A DNA stretch of 64,000 bases from UBA4408 sp002389785 (GTDB taxonomy: Bacteria > Bacteroidota > Bacteroidia > UBA4408), in assembly GCA_035438985.1 (NCBI GenBank), contig DAORJK010000001.1:372001-436000 (forward strand). Direction: 5' to 3'. Both the position numbers and the translations under genes were made by a program. The notes under the pieces were generated by a model. The model saw only the letters and a program-made list of their open reading frames with translations. It was not told where the DNA came from and did no database searches. Shown piece by piece: positions 9,060-18,389 of this stretch. Numbering within the stretch: position 1 is the stretch's first letter; each line of letters starts with the position of its first letter.

Positions 9060-11636
9060 ATGAAAAATTTATTACTCAGTTTAGTTATCTCTTTAGGTTC
9101 ACTTGTTTCAGTTGCTCAAGTAAACATTGCTCGTTATTTAGCAGTTGGTCATATTAACGATACTTTGAAAGTAATAGATACTACCAACTACACAGTTATT
9201 CGGTCGATGAAAATGACCTGTGATTCAGCAATCATTGGTGCAACCGGATTGGCTCGACATCCGCAAACCGGCGTGTATTATATCATGCTCCGATTTCAAG
9301 ATTTATTCAATCGGTATTTGGGAACAATTAATCCTACGAATGGAGCAGTCACAATTATTGGCCCTGTTGGTGATAGAATGTCGAACATCATTTTTCTTCC
9401 AACCGGTAAATTATTGGGTGTAACTGGCGATGGTGCATTAACACCTGAATCTCTTTTTTCATTAAACTTAAGTACTGGAACTCCTACTTTTATTCGTGCA
9501 TTGGGTGCAGGAAGCGGCGGAGAAGCTATTGGATTTTGTACAGACAATAATAAAGTTTTTCATCGATCTGGTATTTCCAATCAGGCCTATGAAAAAATGG
9601 ATACTGTATTTTATAATTTAACTCCTATTCCTCAACAAGGAAATCCCGGAAATGAAACCTTTTGCATGTTGTATGCCGGTTTTGGAAATTTTATTTCAAT
9701 TGATAGAAACAACGATGTAGTAATTATCGACACCCTGGGTAATTATACGTTTAAAAGCAATTTAAGTCAACCCTATAAAGGCTTGGAATATTTAAACTGT
9801 ACACGAAATATTACCGGTACCTTAAGTATTTGCGCAGGTGAGTCAACCGTACTTACCGCTACAGCAGGTGCTTCTTCGTATGCTTGGTATAAAAACGGAG
9901 TATTACTATCGGGCACTAATTCACCTACTTTAACAGTTACATCAGCCGGAAAATACAATTGCATGTTTACCGATTTATGTGGTGCCGACTCATTACCTGC
10001 TTCGGTTACGGTTACTCAAAAATCATTACCACTCGTAAGTTTGAGTGGTGCTGCCGAATTTTGTGAAGGTTCAGCAACTTTGCTGAGCGGAACCGGTGGT
10101 GGTACAAGTCAATGGTACAAAAATTCAATTCTTATAAACGGAGCCACTTCTTCTACCTACCTAGTTAGCAGTCCGGGTCTTTACAACATGATTAAAACAA
10201 ATACTAACGGGTGTAAAGATTCTGCGGCAGTTGGTATAAGTGTTACAATGAATCCAAAACCGCTCATCGTGATTTCAGCTGTGCATGATGTAATTTGCAA
10301 CGGAGGCAACACTGGTGTTATTGATGTAGTAATGCAAAACGGCACTGCTCCATACACCTACAATTGGTCTAATGGTACCTCCTTACAAGGAGCAAGTTCA
10401 CTTACTGCGGGTACTTATGTTTTGATTTGTGAAGATAGCAAGCAATGTAAAGATACTGCCAGTGCTCAGGTAAACGAAGCACCTGCAATTACCTTGTCGC
10501 TTTCGGCCTCGGCTGTATTGTGCAATGGCGGAAACACTGGATCTGCAGCAGCTATTGCAACCGGTGGAACAGGATTGTTGAGCTACTCTTGGTCTAATGG
10601 AAATACATTAGCAACCAACACAAATTTGCCAGCCGGTATGTATTCAATTTTAGTACAGGACGACAGTTTATGCACCAAGCTGGATAGCATTGAAGTTACA
10701 GAACCTGGAATCTTATTGACAAATTTTAGTTCAACCAACGTAACCTGTAACGGTTTAAATAACGGTGCAGCCCAAGTTATTGTTTCAGGTGGGACACTTC
10801 CTTATTTCTACAACTGGTCAAACGGTGGAAATTTTGATACCATCAACAATTTATCGGCTGGATATTATATAATAACTACCGTTGATGGAAATTTATGTAC
10901 ATCAATTGACTCGGTTGAAATTATTGAACCTGCTGTATTGCTTGCTAATTTAAGTTCAACCTCGGTTACTTGTTTTGGAAATAATGATGGTGTAGCTATG
11001 GCCAATCCTAGTGGTGGCGTTGGTTCCTATACGTATTCGTGGTCGAGCGGAACAACCGGTCAAAGTAGTAACAATTTAACTGCAGGTACTTACAGTGTTA
11101 CAATTAGTGATGCAAATTTATGCAACATTACCGACACAGTATCGGTGTTACAACCATCCTTATTAATAATAGATACTATATTGGTTACCAATGCAAGCGG
11201 AGGCTTAAACAATGGTTCTATTGATGTAATTGCAATGGGCGGAGTTCTGCCTTACACTTACAATTGGAGCGATGGCAGCACTACTCAGTCAATATCAAAT
11301 CTTTCACCCGGTATTTATTTTGTTACTATAACTGATCAAAATGGTTGTGACACACAAAGCGTAAATATTTCCTTACTGGGTGTTGGAATAAAGGAGTCTT
11401 CCTCTGTTGAACATATAAAGGTAGTTCCAAATCCTTCAAGAGGAGATTTTAAAGTAATAACAGAAAGTAACATGCAATTGGACTTGTATTCAATACAAGG
11501 TGTAAAAGTAGCTTCTTATAGTGCTGAAAAAAATCAGCCGCTTTTGATACATACACAATTAGCGGACGGAATTTATTACCTGCAAGGCAGAAACGACCAA
11601 GAGCAGATAGTGTATAAAATTTGTATTCGTAATTAA
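9060..11636 (+). CDS. Secreted protein with Ig-like and five SprB repeats, T9SS sorting domain
   Basis: An 858-aa protein. A signal peptide (about 1-19, ending SVAQ) is followed by a roughly 220-residue N-terminal domain with propeller-like features (LAVGHINDTLKVID; TGLARHPQTGVYY). Two Ig-like domains (about 245-395) come next, then five SprB-type repeats (about 405-770) with the core CNGGNTG or CNGLNNG followed by PYTYNWSNG. A T9SS sorting domain starts at VPNPSRGDF. SprB repeats take their name from the SprB gliding adhesin of Flavobacterium, so an adhesin role is a fair inference. It is divergent from the SBBP pair, and a strong terminator follows. Confidence 0.9.
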   Translation: MKNLLLSLVISLGSLVSVAQVNIARYLAVGHINDTLKVIDTTNYTVIRSMKMTCDSAIIGATGLARHPQTGVYYIMLRFQDLFNRYLGTINPTNGAVTIIGPVGDRMSNIIFLPTGKLLGVTGDGALTPESLFSLNLSTGTPTFIRALGAGSGGEAIGFCTDNNKVFHRSGISNQAYEKMDTVFYNLTPIPQQGNPGNETFCMLYAGFGNFISIDRNNDVVIIDTLGNYTFKSNLSQPYKGLEYLNCTRNITGTLSICAGESTVLTATAGASSYAWYKNGVLLSGTNSPTLTVTSAGKYNCMFTDLCGADSLPASVTVTQKSLPLVSLSGAAEFCEGSATLLSGTGGGTSQWYKNSILINGATSSTYLVSSPGLYNMIKTNTNGCKDSAAVGISVTMNPKPLIVISAVHDVICNGGNTGVIDVVMQNGTAPYTYNWSNGTSLQGASSLTAGTYVLICEDSKQCKDTASAQVNEAPAITLSLSASAVLCNGGNTGSAAAIATGGTGLLSYSWSNGNTLATNTNLPAGMYSILVQDDSLCTKLDSIEVTEPGILLTNFSSTNVTCNGLNNGAAQVIVSGGTLPYFYNWSNGGNFDTINNLSAGYYIITTVDGNLCTSIDSVEIIEPAVLLANLSSTSVTCFGNNDGVAMANPSGGVGSYTYSWSSGTTGQSSNNLTAGTYSVTISDANLCNITDTVSVLQPSLLIIDTILVTNASGGLNNGSIDVIAMGGVLPYTYNWSDGSTTQSISNLSPGIYFVTITDQNGCDTQSVNISLLGVGIKESSSVEHIKVVPNPSRGDFKVITESNMQLDLYSIQGVKVASYSAEKNQPLLIHTQLADGIYYLQGRNDQEQIVYKICIRN

Positions 11637-11658
11637 ACCGACAATTTATTTTAAAGAG

Positions 11659-11692
11659 AGCAGATCTGGAAATTATTCCGGATCTGCTTTTT
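11659..11692 (+). terminator. Intrinsic terminator after the SprB-repeat gene
   Basis: AGCAGATCTGG at 11659-11669 pairs with CCGGATCTGCT at 11678-11688 around an 8-nt loop, with one G-T pair, and a T run follows. It lies 23 bp after the stop codon of the upstream gene. Confidence 0.85.
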
Positions 11693-11708
11693 GTAATTGG
11701 TAAAAATT

Positions 11709-11738
11709 GAAACGCCTCGCATTACTGCAAGGCGTTTC
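11709..11738 (-). terminator. Intrinsic terminator ending the dcw/yqeY transcript
   Basis: GAAACGCCT at 11709-11717 pairs with AGGCGTTTC at 11730-11738. Read on the minus strand, the hairpin is followed by an AT-rich, T-rich tail (AATTTTTA). It lies 22 bp beyond the yqeY stop and is the first terminator-like structure I see downstream of mraZ on this strand. Confidence 0.7.
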
Positions 11739-11760
11739 TCCCCTTAAACTAAGTAAACCA

Positions 11761-12204
11761 CTACTTACTCAACAGCTCTTTCACAATGGCACTCACAATT
11801 TTGCCATCGGCTTTACCAGCAAATTGTTTGCTTGCAACACCCATTACTTTCCCTAAATCGGCAGGTGATGCAGCTCCCAGGTTGCTAATAATTATTGAAA
11901 TTTCGTTTCGCAATTCATCTTCACTCATTTGCTTTGGCAAATAATTTTCGATAACTGCCGCTTGAGCTAATTCTATATCTGCTAAATCTTTTCGATTTTG
12001 AGTTGTGTAAACTTCAGCCGTTTCCTTTCGTTGTTTCACCATTTTATTAAGCGCTTTCATTTCGCTTTCAGAAGTGAGTCCTTCCGGTGATGTTTTTAAT
12101 AAAAGTATGGCCGATTTTACAGCACGCAATGCTTCCAGTTTTGCAGCTTCTTTAGCTAGCATTGCTGCTTTAATGTCGGCATTAATTTGTTCTTCTAAAG
12201 TCAT
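11761..12204 (-). CDS. yqeY: GatB/YqeY domain-containing protein
   Basis: A 147-aa helical YqeY protein related to the tail domain of the GatB amidotransferase subunit, which binds tRNA. Visible signatures are LRAVKSAILLLKTSPEG near the N-terminus and the C-terminal GKVMGVASKQFAGKADGK segment, and the length is normal for the family. It is the last gene of the dcw operon, 15 bp after ftsZ, an arrangement common in Bacteroidota. The exact cellular role of free-standing YqeY is unsettled; a tRNA-related function is inferred from homology. Confidence 0.92.
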   Translation of the reverse strand: MTLEEQINADIKAAMLAKEAAKLEALRAVKSAILLLKTSPEGLTSESEMKALNKMVKQRKETAEVYTTQNRKDLADIELAQAAVIENYLPKQMSEDELRNEISIIISNLGAASPADLGKVMGVASKQFAGKADGKIVSAIVKELLSK

Positions 12205-12219
12205 TTGATTTATAGATAA

Positions 12220-13755
12220 TTAATCAACGTTATCGTGTAAAAAAGAATTGTTTGGCTTTATCTCTGCAGAAGACTTATCCTCACCTGCTGATAAAGTAAA
12301 TCGTGAAACATTTGAATCACTTGAGTGTGGTACATTGGACAACGTGATGTTTTTCCGCAAGTACGCAGGCTGACTTTCCATTTCACTCAAGCCTCCAGGA
12401 GTTTTAAACTTATGACTTAGATTTTTCAATCGGTTCACTCTATCGTTTGCTAAGCGCATACGATCATCGACAGGAATTGTACTTTCAAATTTCTCTTCTA
12501 CTTTTTTGCTGATGATAATTGGCTCGTCAATTTTTTCATCCTTTGTATTGCTTTCAGAAGTATTCACTTCAAATTCAAAGCTAAGATGCGCATTTTCATT
12601 GTTCGAAGCGGCAGGAGTAGTTTCTTCCAATTCTTCCAGTTGATGCACAATTGGCAGTTGTACTGAAGTAGTTTCAACACGCACTTCAGGAGACTTTTCA
12701 ATGTTTGTTGATGGAAGTATATCACCATCCAACTTATATTTAGTTACTTCAACTTTTTTAGGAATATCGTAACCTAAATCGCTTTTCTTTTTGAAACCGG
12801 TAGCAATAATTGTTACGTTTACTCTATCTCCCAATGATTCATCAACTCCATACCCTTGTATTACCTCAGCAGTTTGCCCTGCTGCTTCTTGAATGTAATC
12901 GGCAATTTCACCAAATTCATCCATGGTAATTTCTTCGGTACCGCAAGTAATATTTAACAATACATAATTGGCTCCTTTAATATTACCATCGTTTAATAAT
13001 GGGGATGCCAATGCTTGTTCAACAGCATTGATGGCTCTATTCTCACCGGTTGCTGAAGCCGACCCCATAATTGCTCTTCCGCTATCTTTCAACACAGTTT
13101 GAATATCTGCGAAATCGGTATTAATGTGCAAGGTAGTTGTGATAATATCTGCGATTCCTTTTGCTGCAGTACTCAAAATGTTATCGGCATGGCTAAATGC
13201 TTCTCCCATTTTTAAGTTACCATAAATTTCTCGCAATTTATCGTTGTTGATAATCAGCAACGTATCAACATTCTTTTCTAATTCTTCGAGGCCTGACTCT
13301 GCTTGTTGTTTGCGTTTTCTTCCTTCTAATGCAAACGGAACAGTAACAATACCAACGGTAAGAATTCCCATTTCTTTGGCTGTACCTGCAATTACTGGAG
13401 CAGCTCCTGTTCCGGTTCCTCCCCCCATGCCTGCAGTTACGAAAACCATTTTGGTGGTGCTACCCAATATTTCCTTAATTTCTTCAATATTTTCAATTGC
13501 CGCATTTTTGCCAACTTCAGGTTGAGAGCCTGCTCCGCGTCCTTCAGTTAGTGTTGCTCCCAATTGAACTTTGCACGAAACCGGACTGATATCAAGCGCC
13601 TGTTGATCGGTGTTGCAAACCATAAAGTCTACTCCCTTTATTCCCATACGATACATGTGGTTTACAGCATTGCTGCCACCGCCTCCTACTCCAATTACTT
13701 TAATAATTGAGGAGTTGTCTTTTGGTAAGTCGAATTTCATCATCTCGTTTTGCAT
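12220..13755 (-). CDS. ftsZ: Cell division protein FtsZ
   Basis: FtsZ is the tubulin-like GTPase that forms the Z-ring and recruits the divisome. The glycine-rich GVGGGGSNAVNHM (about 22-34), the tubulin signature GGGTGTGAAP (111-120) and the T7 region are present. The GTPase core ends near residue 330, followed by a long acidic linker (about 340-470) and the Bacteroidota C-terminal peptide ending NNSFLHDNVD, the expected docking site for FtsA. At 511 aa it is longer than E. coli FtsZ because of the linker. Met5 or Met6 (13743/13740) are equally plausible starts. It follows ftsA by 24 bp. Confidence 0.98.
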   Translation of the reverse strand: MQNEMMKFDLPKDNSSIIKVIGVGGGGSNAVNHMYRMGIKGVDFMVCNTDQQALDISPVSCKVQLGATLTEGRGAGSQPEVGKNAAIENIEEIKEILGSTTKMVFVTAGMGGGTGTGAAPVIAGTAKEMGILTVGIVTVPFALEGRKRKQQAESGLEELEKNVDTLLIINNDKLREIYGNLKMGEAFSHADNILSTAAKGIADIITTTLHINTDFADIQTVLKDSGRAIMGSASATGENRAINAVEQALASPLLNDGNIKGANYVLLNITCGTEEITMDEFGEIADYIQEAAGQTAEVIQGYGVDESLGDRVNVTIIATGFKKKSDLGYDIPKKVEVTKYKLDGDILPSTNIEKSPEVRVETTSVQLPIVHQLEELEETTPAASNNENAHLSFEFEVNTSESNTKDEKIDEPIIISKKVEEKFESTIPVDDRMRLANDRVNRLKNLSHKFKTPGGLSEMESQPAYLRKNITLSNVPHSSDSNVSRFTLSAGEDKSSAEIKPNNSFLHDNVD

Positions 13756-13779
13756 TTTAATTTAGTTTACTAGTGGTTA

Positions 13780-15084
13780 CTATTGAATGTCTTCATCAAA
13801 AATTCCTTTTGCTTTATTCAACAAATTGTCGAAAAAACTACCTTTCTTTTTTACTGAATGGTCCTTTATCTCGGTATGTGTTGGAGCAGGCGGTGCATCA
13901 TTCGTAGTGGTATCGATTGCTTCTTCAACCGGATTAGAAGTTGCCAGTCCTCGTATTACTAGACCAACACCGGTTGCATACATCGGACTGGTAACATCTT
14001 CAAGTCCTTTGCTTAGGTGCTCGTTTGGATAACCTACACGTGCATCCATTCCGGTAATATACTCCATTAATTGAGTGATGTGTTTAAGCTGCGCTCCACC
14101 TCCTGTAATAACAATACCTGCTATTAACTTTTTTTCATAACCCGAGTTTTTTATTTCGTAGTATATGTGTTCAATAATTTCCTCCATACGAGCCTCAATG
14201 ATGCTCGCCAAATTTTTCAACGAAATTTCTTTTGGTTCACGACCTCTTAAACCAGGAATGCTCACTATTTCATTATCGAGGTTCTCACTGGCTAGAGCAG
14301 ATCCAAATTTGATTTTTAATAATTCAGCTTGATTTTTAATTATTGTGCAGCCTTCTTTAATATCTTCGGTTATCACATTTCCACCAAATGGAATTACAGC
14401 AGTATGCCTGATAATTCCTTCATGAAAAATTGCGATATCAGTTGTACCACCTCCCACATCTACCAATACAACACCTGCTTCTTTCTCTTCATTGCTCAAA
14501 ACAGCATCGGCTGAAGCAAGTGGTTCGAGCATTACTTCTTTTGTAGTTAAGCCTGCTTTTGTAACACATTTAATAAGATTATGTATTGCAGCAACTTGTC
14601 CGGTTATGATGTGAAAATTTGCTTCCAATCTTTTTCCGGCCATTCCAATAGGATCCTTAATGCCCATCTCATTATCCACAATATATTCCTGTGGAAGTAC
14701 ATGAATAATTTCTTCACCGGGAAGCATGGCCAATTTGTACATATCCTCAATCAAGGCATCAACGTCCTTCTGGCTAATTTCTTCTTCCAAGCTGTTGCGC
14801 ATTCGAATACCCCGATGCTGCAAGCTTTTTATGTGTTGACCTGCAATTCCAACATGTACTTCATTAATGGTAATTCCGGACTTGCTTTGCGCTTCTTCTA
14901 CAGCTACCTTTATGGATTGAACAGTTTTTTCAATATTCGAAACAACGCCTCTCGACACACCCACAGATTCGGTTTTACCAAGACCAAGAATCTCAATTTT
15001 ACCAAATTCATTTTTACGCCCAACAAGCGCAACAATTTTTGTGGTACCTATATCTAATCCTACAACTATATCGCTGTTTTTCAT
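13780..15084 (-). CDS. ftsA: Cell division protein FtsA
   Basis: FtsA is an actin-like ATPase that tethers FtsZ to the membrane. It shows the actin-fold phosphate motifs VGLDIGTTKIVALVG near the N-terminus and VLVDVGGGTTDIAIF in the middle, an SHS2/1C insertion between them (NEVHVGIAGQHIKS), and IVITGGGAQLKHI late in the protein. The C-terminus (KKGSFFDNLLNKAKGIF) looks like the membrane-targeting amphipathic helix. The frame is open to 15102, but that start would overlap ftsQ; Met at 15084 gives a normal N-terminus 5 bp after the ftsQ stop. Confidence 0.97.
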   Translation of the reverse strand: MKNSDIVVGLDIGTTKIVALVGRKNEFGKIEILGLGKTESVGVSRGVVSNIEKTVQSIKVAVEEAQSKSGITINEVHVGIAGQHIKSLQHRGIRMRNSLEEEISQKDVDALIEDMYKLAMLPGEEIIHVLPQEYIVDNEMGIKDPIGMAGKRLEANFHIITGQVAAIHNLIKCVTKAGLTTKEVMLEPLASADAVLSNEEKEAGVVLVDVGGGTTDIAIFHEGIIRHTAVIPFGGNVITEDIKEGCTIIKNQAELLKIKFGSALASENLDNEIVSIPGLRGREPKEISLKNLASIIEARMEEIIEHIYYEIKNSGYEKKLIAGIVITGGGAQLKHITQLMEYITGMDARVGYPNEHLSKGLEDVTSPMYATGVGLVIRGLATSNPVEEAIDTTTNDAPPAPTHTEIKDHSVKKKGSFFDNLLNKAKGIFDEDIQ

Positions 15085-15089
15085 TCTAG

Positions 15090-15884
15090 CTATTTTTTGC
15101 AAACAACATTATTTTCGAATTTCAAGTTAATTTCAGAATAGGTGTTCCAACCTACTTTGCTTAATCCGCGTGTATAAAAAATGTACAGTTTCTTAAATTT
15201 TTTTTCTATATCCTGAGTATCTCCGAAAATAATTTTGTGTTTGCCTATCGATGGTATCAACTCTATATCAGCTCCAACGGTAATTTGCTGAATTTGAGCT
15301 TTCCAAAATTCGTTCGAATCAATATATTTCGCAAGGCAATAAAGGCCAAATAGCTTGTTTTTTTTCAACAGTGAATCGTTAATATCCTTTGATGAAAAAT
15401 CAAGCAAATTATTGCTTACAAATCGCTCATAAATTTCTCCTGTAATAACTGGTACTCGTGCTGTATAGTTCGGCGACCATAACATTAATTTCCCATTTGA
15501 ATCTATGTAATAACTTTCTCCACTTGCGGTAATTACACGTGCTATTGGTCTTTTTTGAGTAATGTTCACCGTTAGGTCACCCGCAATATTTTCAAAAACT
15601 TCGGCATTTGAAATGGCAGGATGAGTATTAAAAACTTTCTCCAATTTATTGATATCAATACTGGCTAATGTTTGACCATTTAGCTTATCGCGGTTCTCGA
15701 GCGCCATTTGAAGTATATCAGCTTTACTCACAAATTCGTTATCGTCGGTTTCATCAATATTTATTTCAACTGATGAACAGGTGAGACGGTTGTGCTCCTT
15801 CTTAACAAAACCAAGCAGAACCACTGTTACAGCAAGTATTGCTATCCAACTGAAAACTATAAGTACTTTTTTTATCGACTTCAT
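15090..15884 (-). CDS. ftsQ: Cell division protein FtsQ/DivIB family
   Basis: A 264-aa bitopic membrane protein. A short cytoplasmic tail and one TM helix (about 7-26, VLIVFSWIAILAVTVVLLGF) are followed by a POTRA-like segment (VEINIDETDDNEFVSKADI) and an FtsQ-type beta domain (NAEVFENIAGDLTVNITQKRPIARV; YYIDSNGKLM). FtsQ links FtsL/FtsB to the rest of the divisome. Sequence conservation is weak, as usual for FtsQ, but the position between murC and ftsA is diagnostic. Its start overlaps the murC stop by 4 nt (ATGA), implying translational coupling. No ftsB is seen in the cluster. Confidence 0.93.
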   Translation of the reverse strand: MKSIKKVLIVFSWIAILAVTVVLLGFVKKEHNRLTCSSVEINIDETDDNEFVSKADILQMALENRDKLNGQTLASIDINKLEKVFNTHPAISNAEVFENIAGDLTVNITQKRPIARVITASGESYYIDSNGKLMLWSPNYTARVPVITGEIYERFVSNNLLDFSSKDINDSLLKKNKLFGLYCLAKYIDSNEFWKAQIQQITVGADIELIPSIGKHKIIFGDTQDIEKKFKKLYIFYTRGLSKVGWNTYSEINLKFENNVVCKK

Positions 15885-17284
15885 GCTTTCAAATTATATT
15901 TTTTTAGTAATGCCATTTCAATGGGTTCTACACATTTATCAATATCACCGGCTCCCAACGTAAGTATAACTTCGGGTGATTTTTGAATAACTGCTGTAAC
16001 CAAATTTTCTTTACTGCAGAGCATTTTTTTGCTTGAACTCATGCGATCCAGCAACATGGTTGAATTCACATTGGGTATGGGCAATTCTCGGGCAGGATAA
16101 ATATCGAGTAAGATCGTATCATCCAATAAATCCAAACTATGTGCAAATTCATCTGCAAAATCTCGGGTTCGAGAAAATAAATGCGGTTGAAAAATTCCAA
16201 GAATTTTTTTCTGCGGGTAAAGTTCCTTTACTGAATTAATACATGCTTTTAATTCTTCGGGATGATGCGCATAGTCATCAATAAATACAAGCTGTTCCGA
16301 TTTTATTCGATAATCAAATCTTCGTTTTACTCCTCGAAAGCTTCCCAATGCCTCCTTAATTTCTGTTGCAGTAACTCCAAATATCTGCGCTGCAGCTACT
16401 GCAGCAATTGCATTTTCTGTATTATGTTGTCCTGGAAATGAAAAGTGCAATCCTGAAATTGATTCAATTTTACTTTCCAAATCAAACGAATAACTTCCAT
16501 TATCAATGCGCATGTTCTTTGCATAAAAGTCGGCTTCTTGCTGCAAGGAATACGTATACTTTTTAACACCGGCTGTAACCGGGAAATCACTATCGAGCCC
16601 AATTTTGGAAATTAAAAATCCCCCGTCTTTAATTTGTTGTGAAAAGAGTTCAAAAGATTGTTTTAAAAATTTATGCTCAGAATAAATGTCCAAATGATCG
16701 GCATCAATGGAAGTAATTATAGCTATGTTGGGATGAAGGGTTAAAAAGGAACGGTCGTATTCATCGGCTTCCACAACAGTTGGGCCGGGTCCATTTAGTT
16801 GTTGAGAAAGCAAAAAATTGGAATTGTAATTCCGAGTTATTCCACCCAAAAATGCACTGCAATCTTTGTTGGCAGATTTTAGAATGTGCGCCAAAATACT
16901 CGATGTGGTTGTTTTTCCGTGGGTTCCGGCAACCGCCAATGTAAAAGTATTTTGAGTTATAATTCCCAAAACTTCTGAACGCTTTTTGAGTGTATACCCT
17001 TCCTTGATAAAATAAATATACTCTGAATGATCCTTGGGAATAGCAGGCGTGTAAATAATTAAAACTTCATCTTTAGCTGTAGAGTTTAGCCCTTTAAAAT
17101 AAGCAATCGAATCATCAAAATGAACCTGAATTCCTTCTTTTTGCAGTTCATCAGTTAGGGGAGTTGGTGTTTTATCGTACCCACAAACTGCTATGTTCAT
17201 GGTTTTAAAATAACGCGCAAGTGCACTCATACCGATGCCACCGATTCCTAAAAAATAAACAGTTTTAAGTGTATTAAAATCCAT
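15881..17284 (-). CDS. murC: UDP-N-acetylmuramate--L-alanine ligase MurC
   Basis: MurC adds L-Ala to UDP-MurNAc using ATP, the first step in building the stem peptide. The Rossmann motif GIGGIGMSALA (13-23), the Mur-ligase P-loop GTHGKTTTSS (120-129), the central-domain VVEADEYDRSF and the C-domain DDYAHHPEE are all visible. Length (467 aa) is normal. It lies between murG (4 bp upstream) and ftsQ (4-nt overlap downstream). Confidence 0.98.
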   Translation of the reverse strand: MDFNTLKTVYFLGIGGIGMSALARYFKTMNIAVCGYDKTPTPLTDELQKEGIQVHFDDSIAYFKGLNSTAKDEVLIIYTPAIPKDHSEYIYFIKEGYTLKKRSEVLGIITQNTFTLAVAGTHGKTTTSSILAHILKSANKDCSAFLGGITRNYNSNFLLSQQLNGPGPTVVEADEYDRSFLTLHPNIAIITSIDADHLDIYSEHKFLKQSFELFSQQIKDGGFLISKIGLDSDFPVTAGVKKYTYSLQQEADFYAKNMRIDNGSYSFDLESKIESISGLHFSFPGQHNTENAIAAVAAAQIFGVTATEIKEALGSFRGVKRRFDYRIKSEQLVFIDDYAHHPEELKACINSVKELYPQKKILGIFQPHLFSRTRDFADEFAHSLDLLDDTILLDIYPARELPIPNVNSTMLLDRMSSSKKMLCSKENLVTAVIQKSPEVILTLGAGDIDKCVEPIEMALLKKYNLKA

Positions 17285-17288
17285 TGAT

Positions 17289-18389
17289 TTAGTTTGAATT
17301 TGCGATACTTGCTACTTCACTTGCTATAACTTCAGCTGCATCTCTAAAGGCGAGTTTCAAAATGTTTTCTTCCAACTTCATGCGCTTTTCATCATTTGCC
17401 AACAAATCAAAAAGTGTATTTGACAGTTTCTCACCTACTTCAGCATCCTTAATTAATATGGCTGCATGATGAGTTACCAATGCCTGTGCATTGCTGGTTT
17501 GATGGTCCTCGGCGGCTAAAGGATAAGGTACTAAAATAGCAGCTTTATCAACTACGCATAACTCTGAAACTGAACTTGCTCCGGCACGTGAGACTACTAC
17601 ATCTGCAACAGCATAAGCATAATCCATTTTAGAAATAAAATCATGCACCCGAATTACACTGCCTGCATAATCATCAACAGCCTTTTCAGCAATCGCCTTA
17701 AATGGTTTACCTGTTTGCCAAATCAATTGAATGTTTTTCTTTTCAAATTCAGGTAAACAATTTTTAATGGCTTCATTAATACTTCTTGCTCCTAAGCTTC
17801 CACCAATAACTAGTACTGTTTTTTTACTAGCATCCAAACCGAAAAATTCTAATCCTCGTTCCTTTTTACCCGCTAGGTTCTTAATATCCTGACGAACCGG
17901 ATTTCCGGTGAGAATTATTTTTTCTTTAGGAAAATACTTTTCCATTCCATCATAAGCAACACAAATACGTTTTGCCTTTTTAGCCAAAAACTTATTCGTA
18001 ATTCCAGGATACGAATTTTGTTCTTGAATCAATGCCGGAATCCCCATTTTAGTTGCTGCATACAAAAGCGGCCCGCTGGCAAAACCTCCCACACCTACTA
18101 CTACATTGGGCTTAAATTCACGAATCAGTGCTTTCGATTTTCGAACACTGGTAAACAACTTAAAGGGGAATGAAATATTTTTTAAAATTGATTTGCGTTG
18201 TAGTCCACTTATATTTAATCCAACAATTTTATAACCTGCTGCGGGAACTTTTTCCATTTCCATTTTACCCTCAGCACCTACAAATAGAATTTCTACCTGA
18301 TTGTATTTTTCCTTTAATGCATTCGCTATTGCAATGGCCGGAAAAATATGTCCACCTGTTCCTCCTCCACTTATGATTACTTTAAGCAT
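17289..18389 (-). CDS. murG: UDP-GlcNAc--lipid I N-acetylglucosaminyltransferase MurG
   Basis: MurG is a peripheral GT-B glycosyltransferase that adds GlcNAc to lipid I to make lipid II at the inner face of the membrane. The N-terminal GGGTGGHIFPAIAIA loop (9-23), the second G-loop in VIGGSLGARSIN and the donor-binding VSRAGASSVSEL motif are present. Length is 366 aa. Its start overlaps the end of ftsW by 8 nt, coupling the lipid II maker with the septal glycosyltransferase. Confidence 0.98.
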   Translation of the reverse strand: MLKVIISGGGTGGHIFPAIAIANALKEKYNQVEILFVGAEGKMEMEKVPAAGYKIVGLNISGLQRKSILKNISFPFKLFTSVRKSKALIREFKPNVVVGVGGFASGPLLYAATKMGIPALIQEQNSYPGITNKFLAKKAKRICVAYDGMEKYFPKEKIILTGNPVRQDIKNLAGKKERGLEFFGLDASKKTVLVIGGSLGARSINEAIKNCLPEFEKKNIQLIWQTGKPFKAIAEKAVDDYAGSVIRVHDFISKMDYAYAVADVVVSRAGASSVSELCVVDKAAILVPYPLAAEDHQTSNAQALVTHHAAILIKDAEVGEKLSNTLFDLLANDEKRMKLEENILKLAFRDAAEVIASEVASIANSN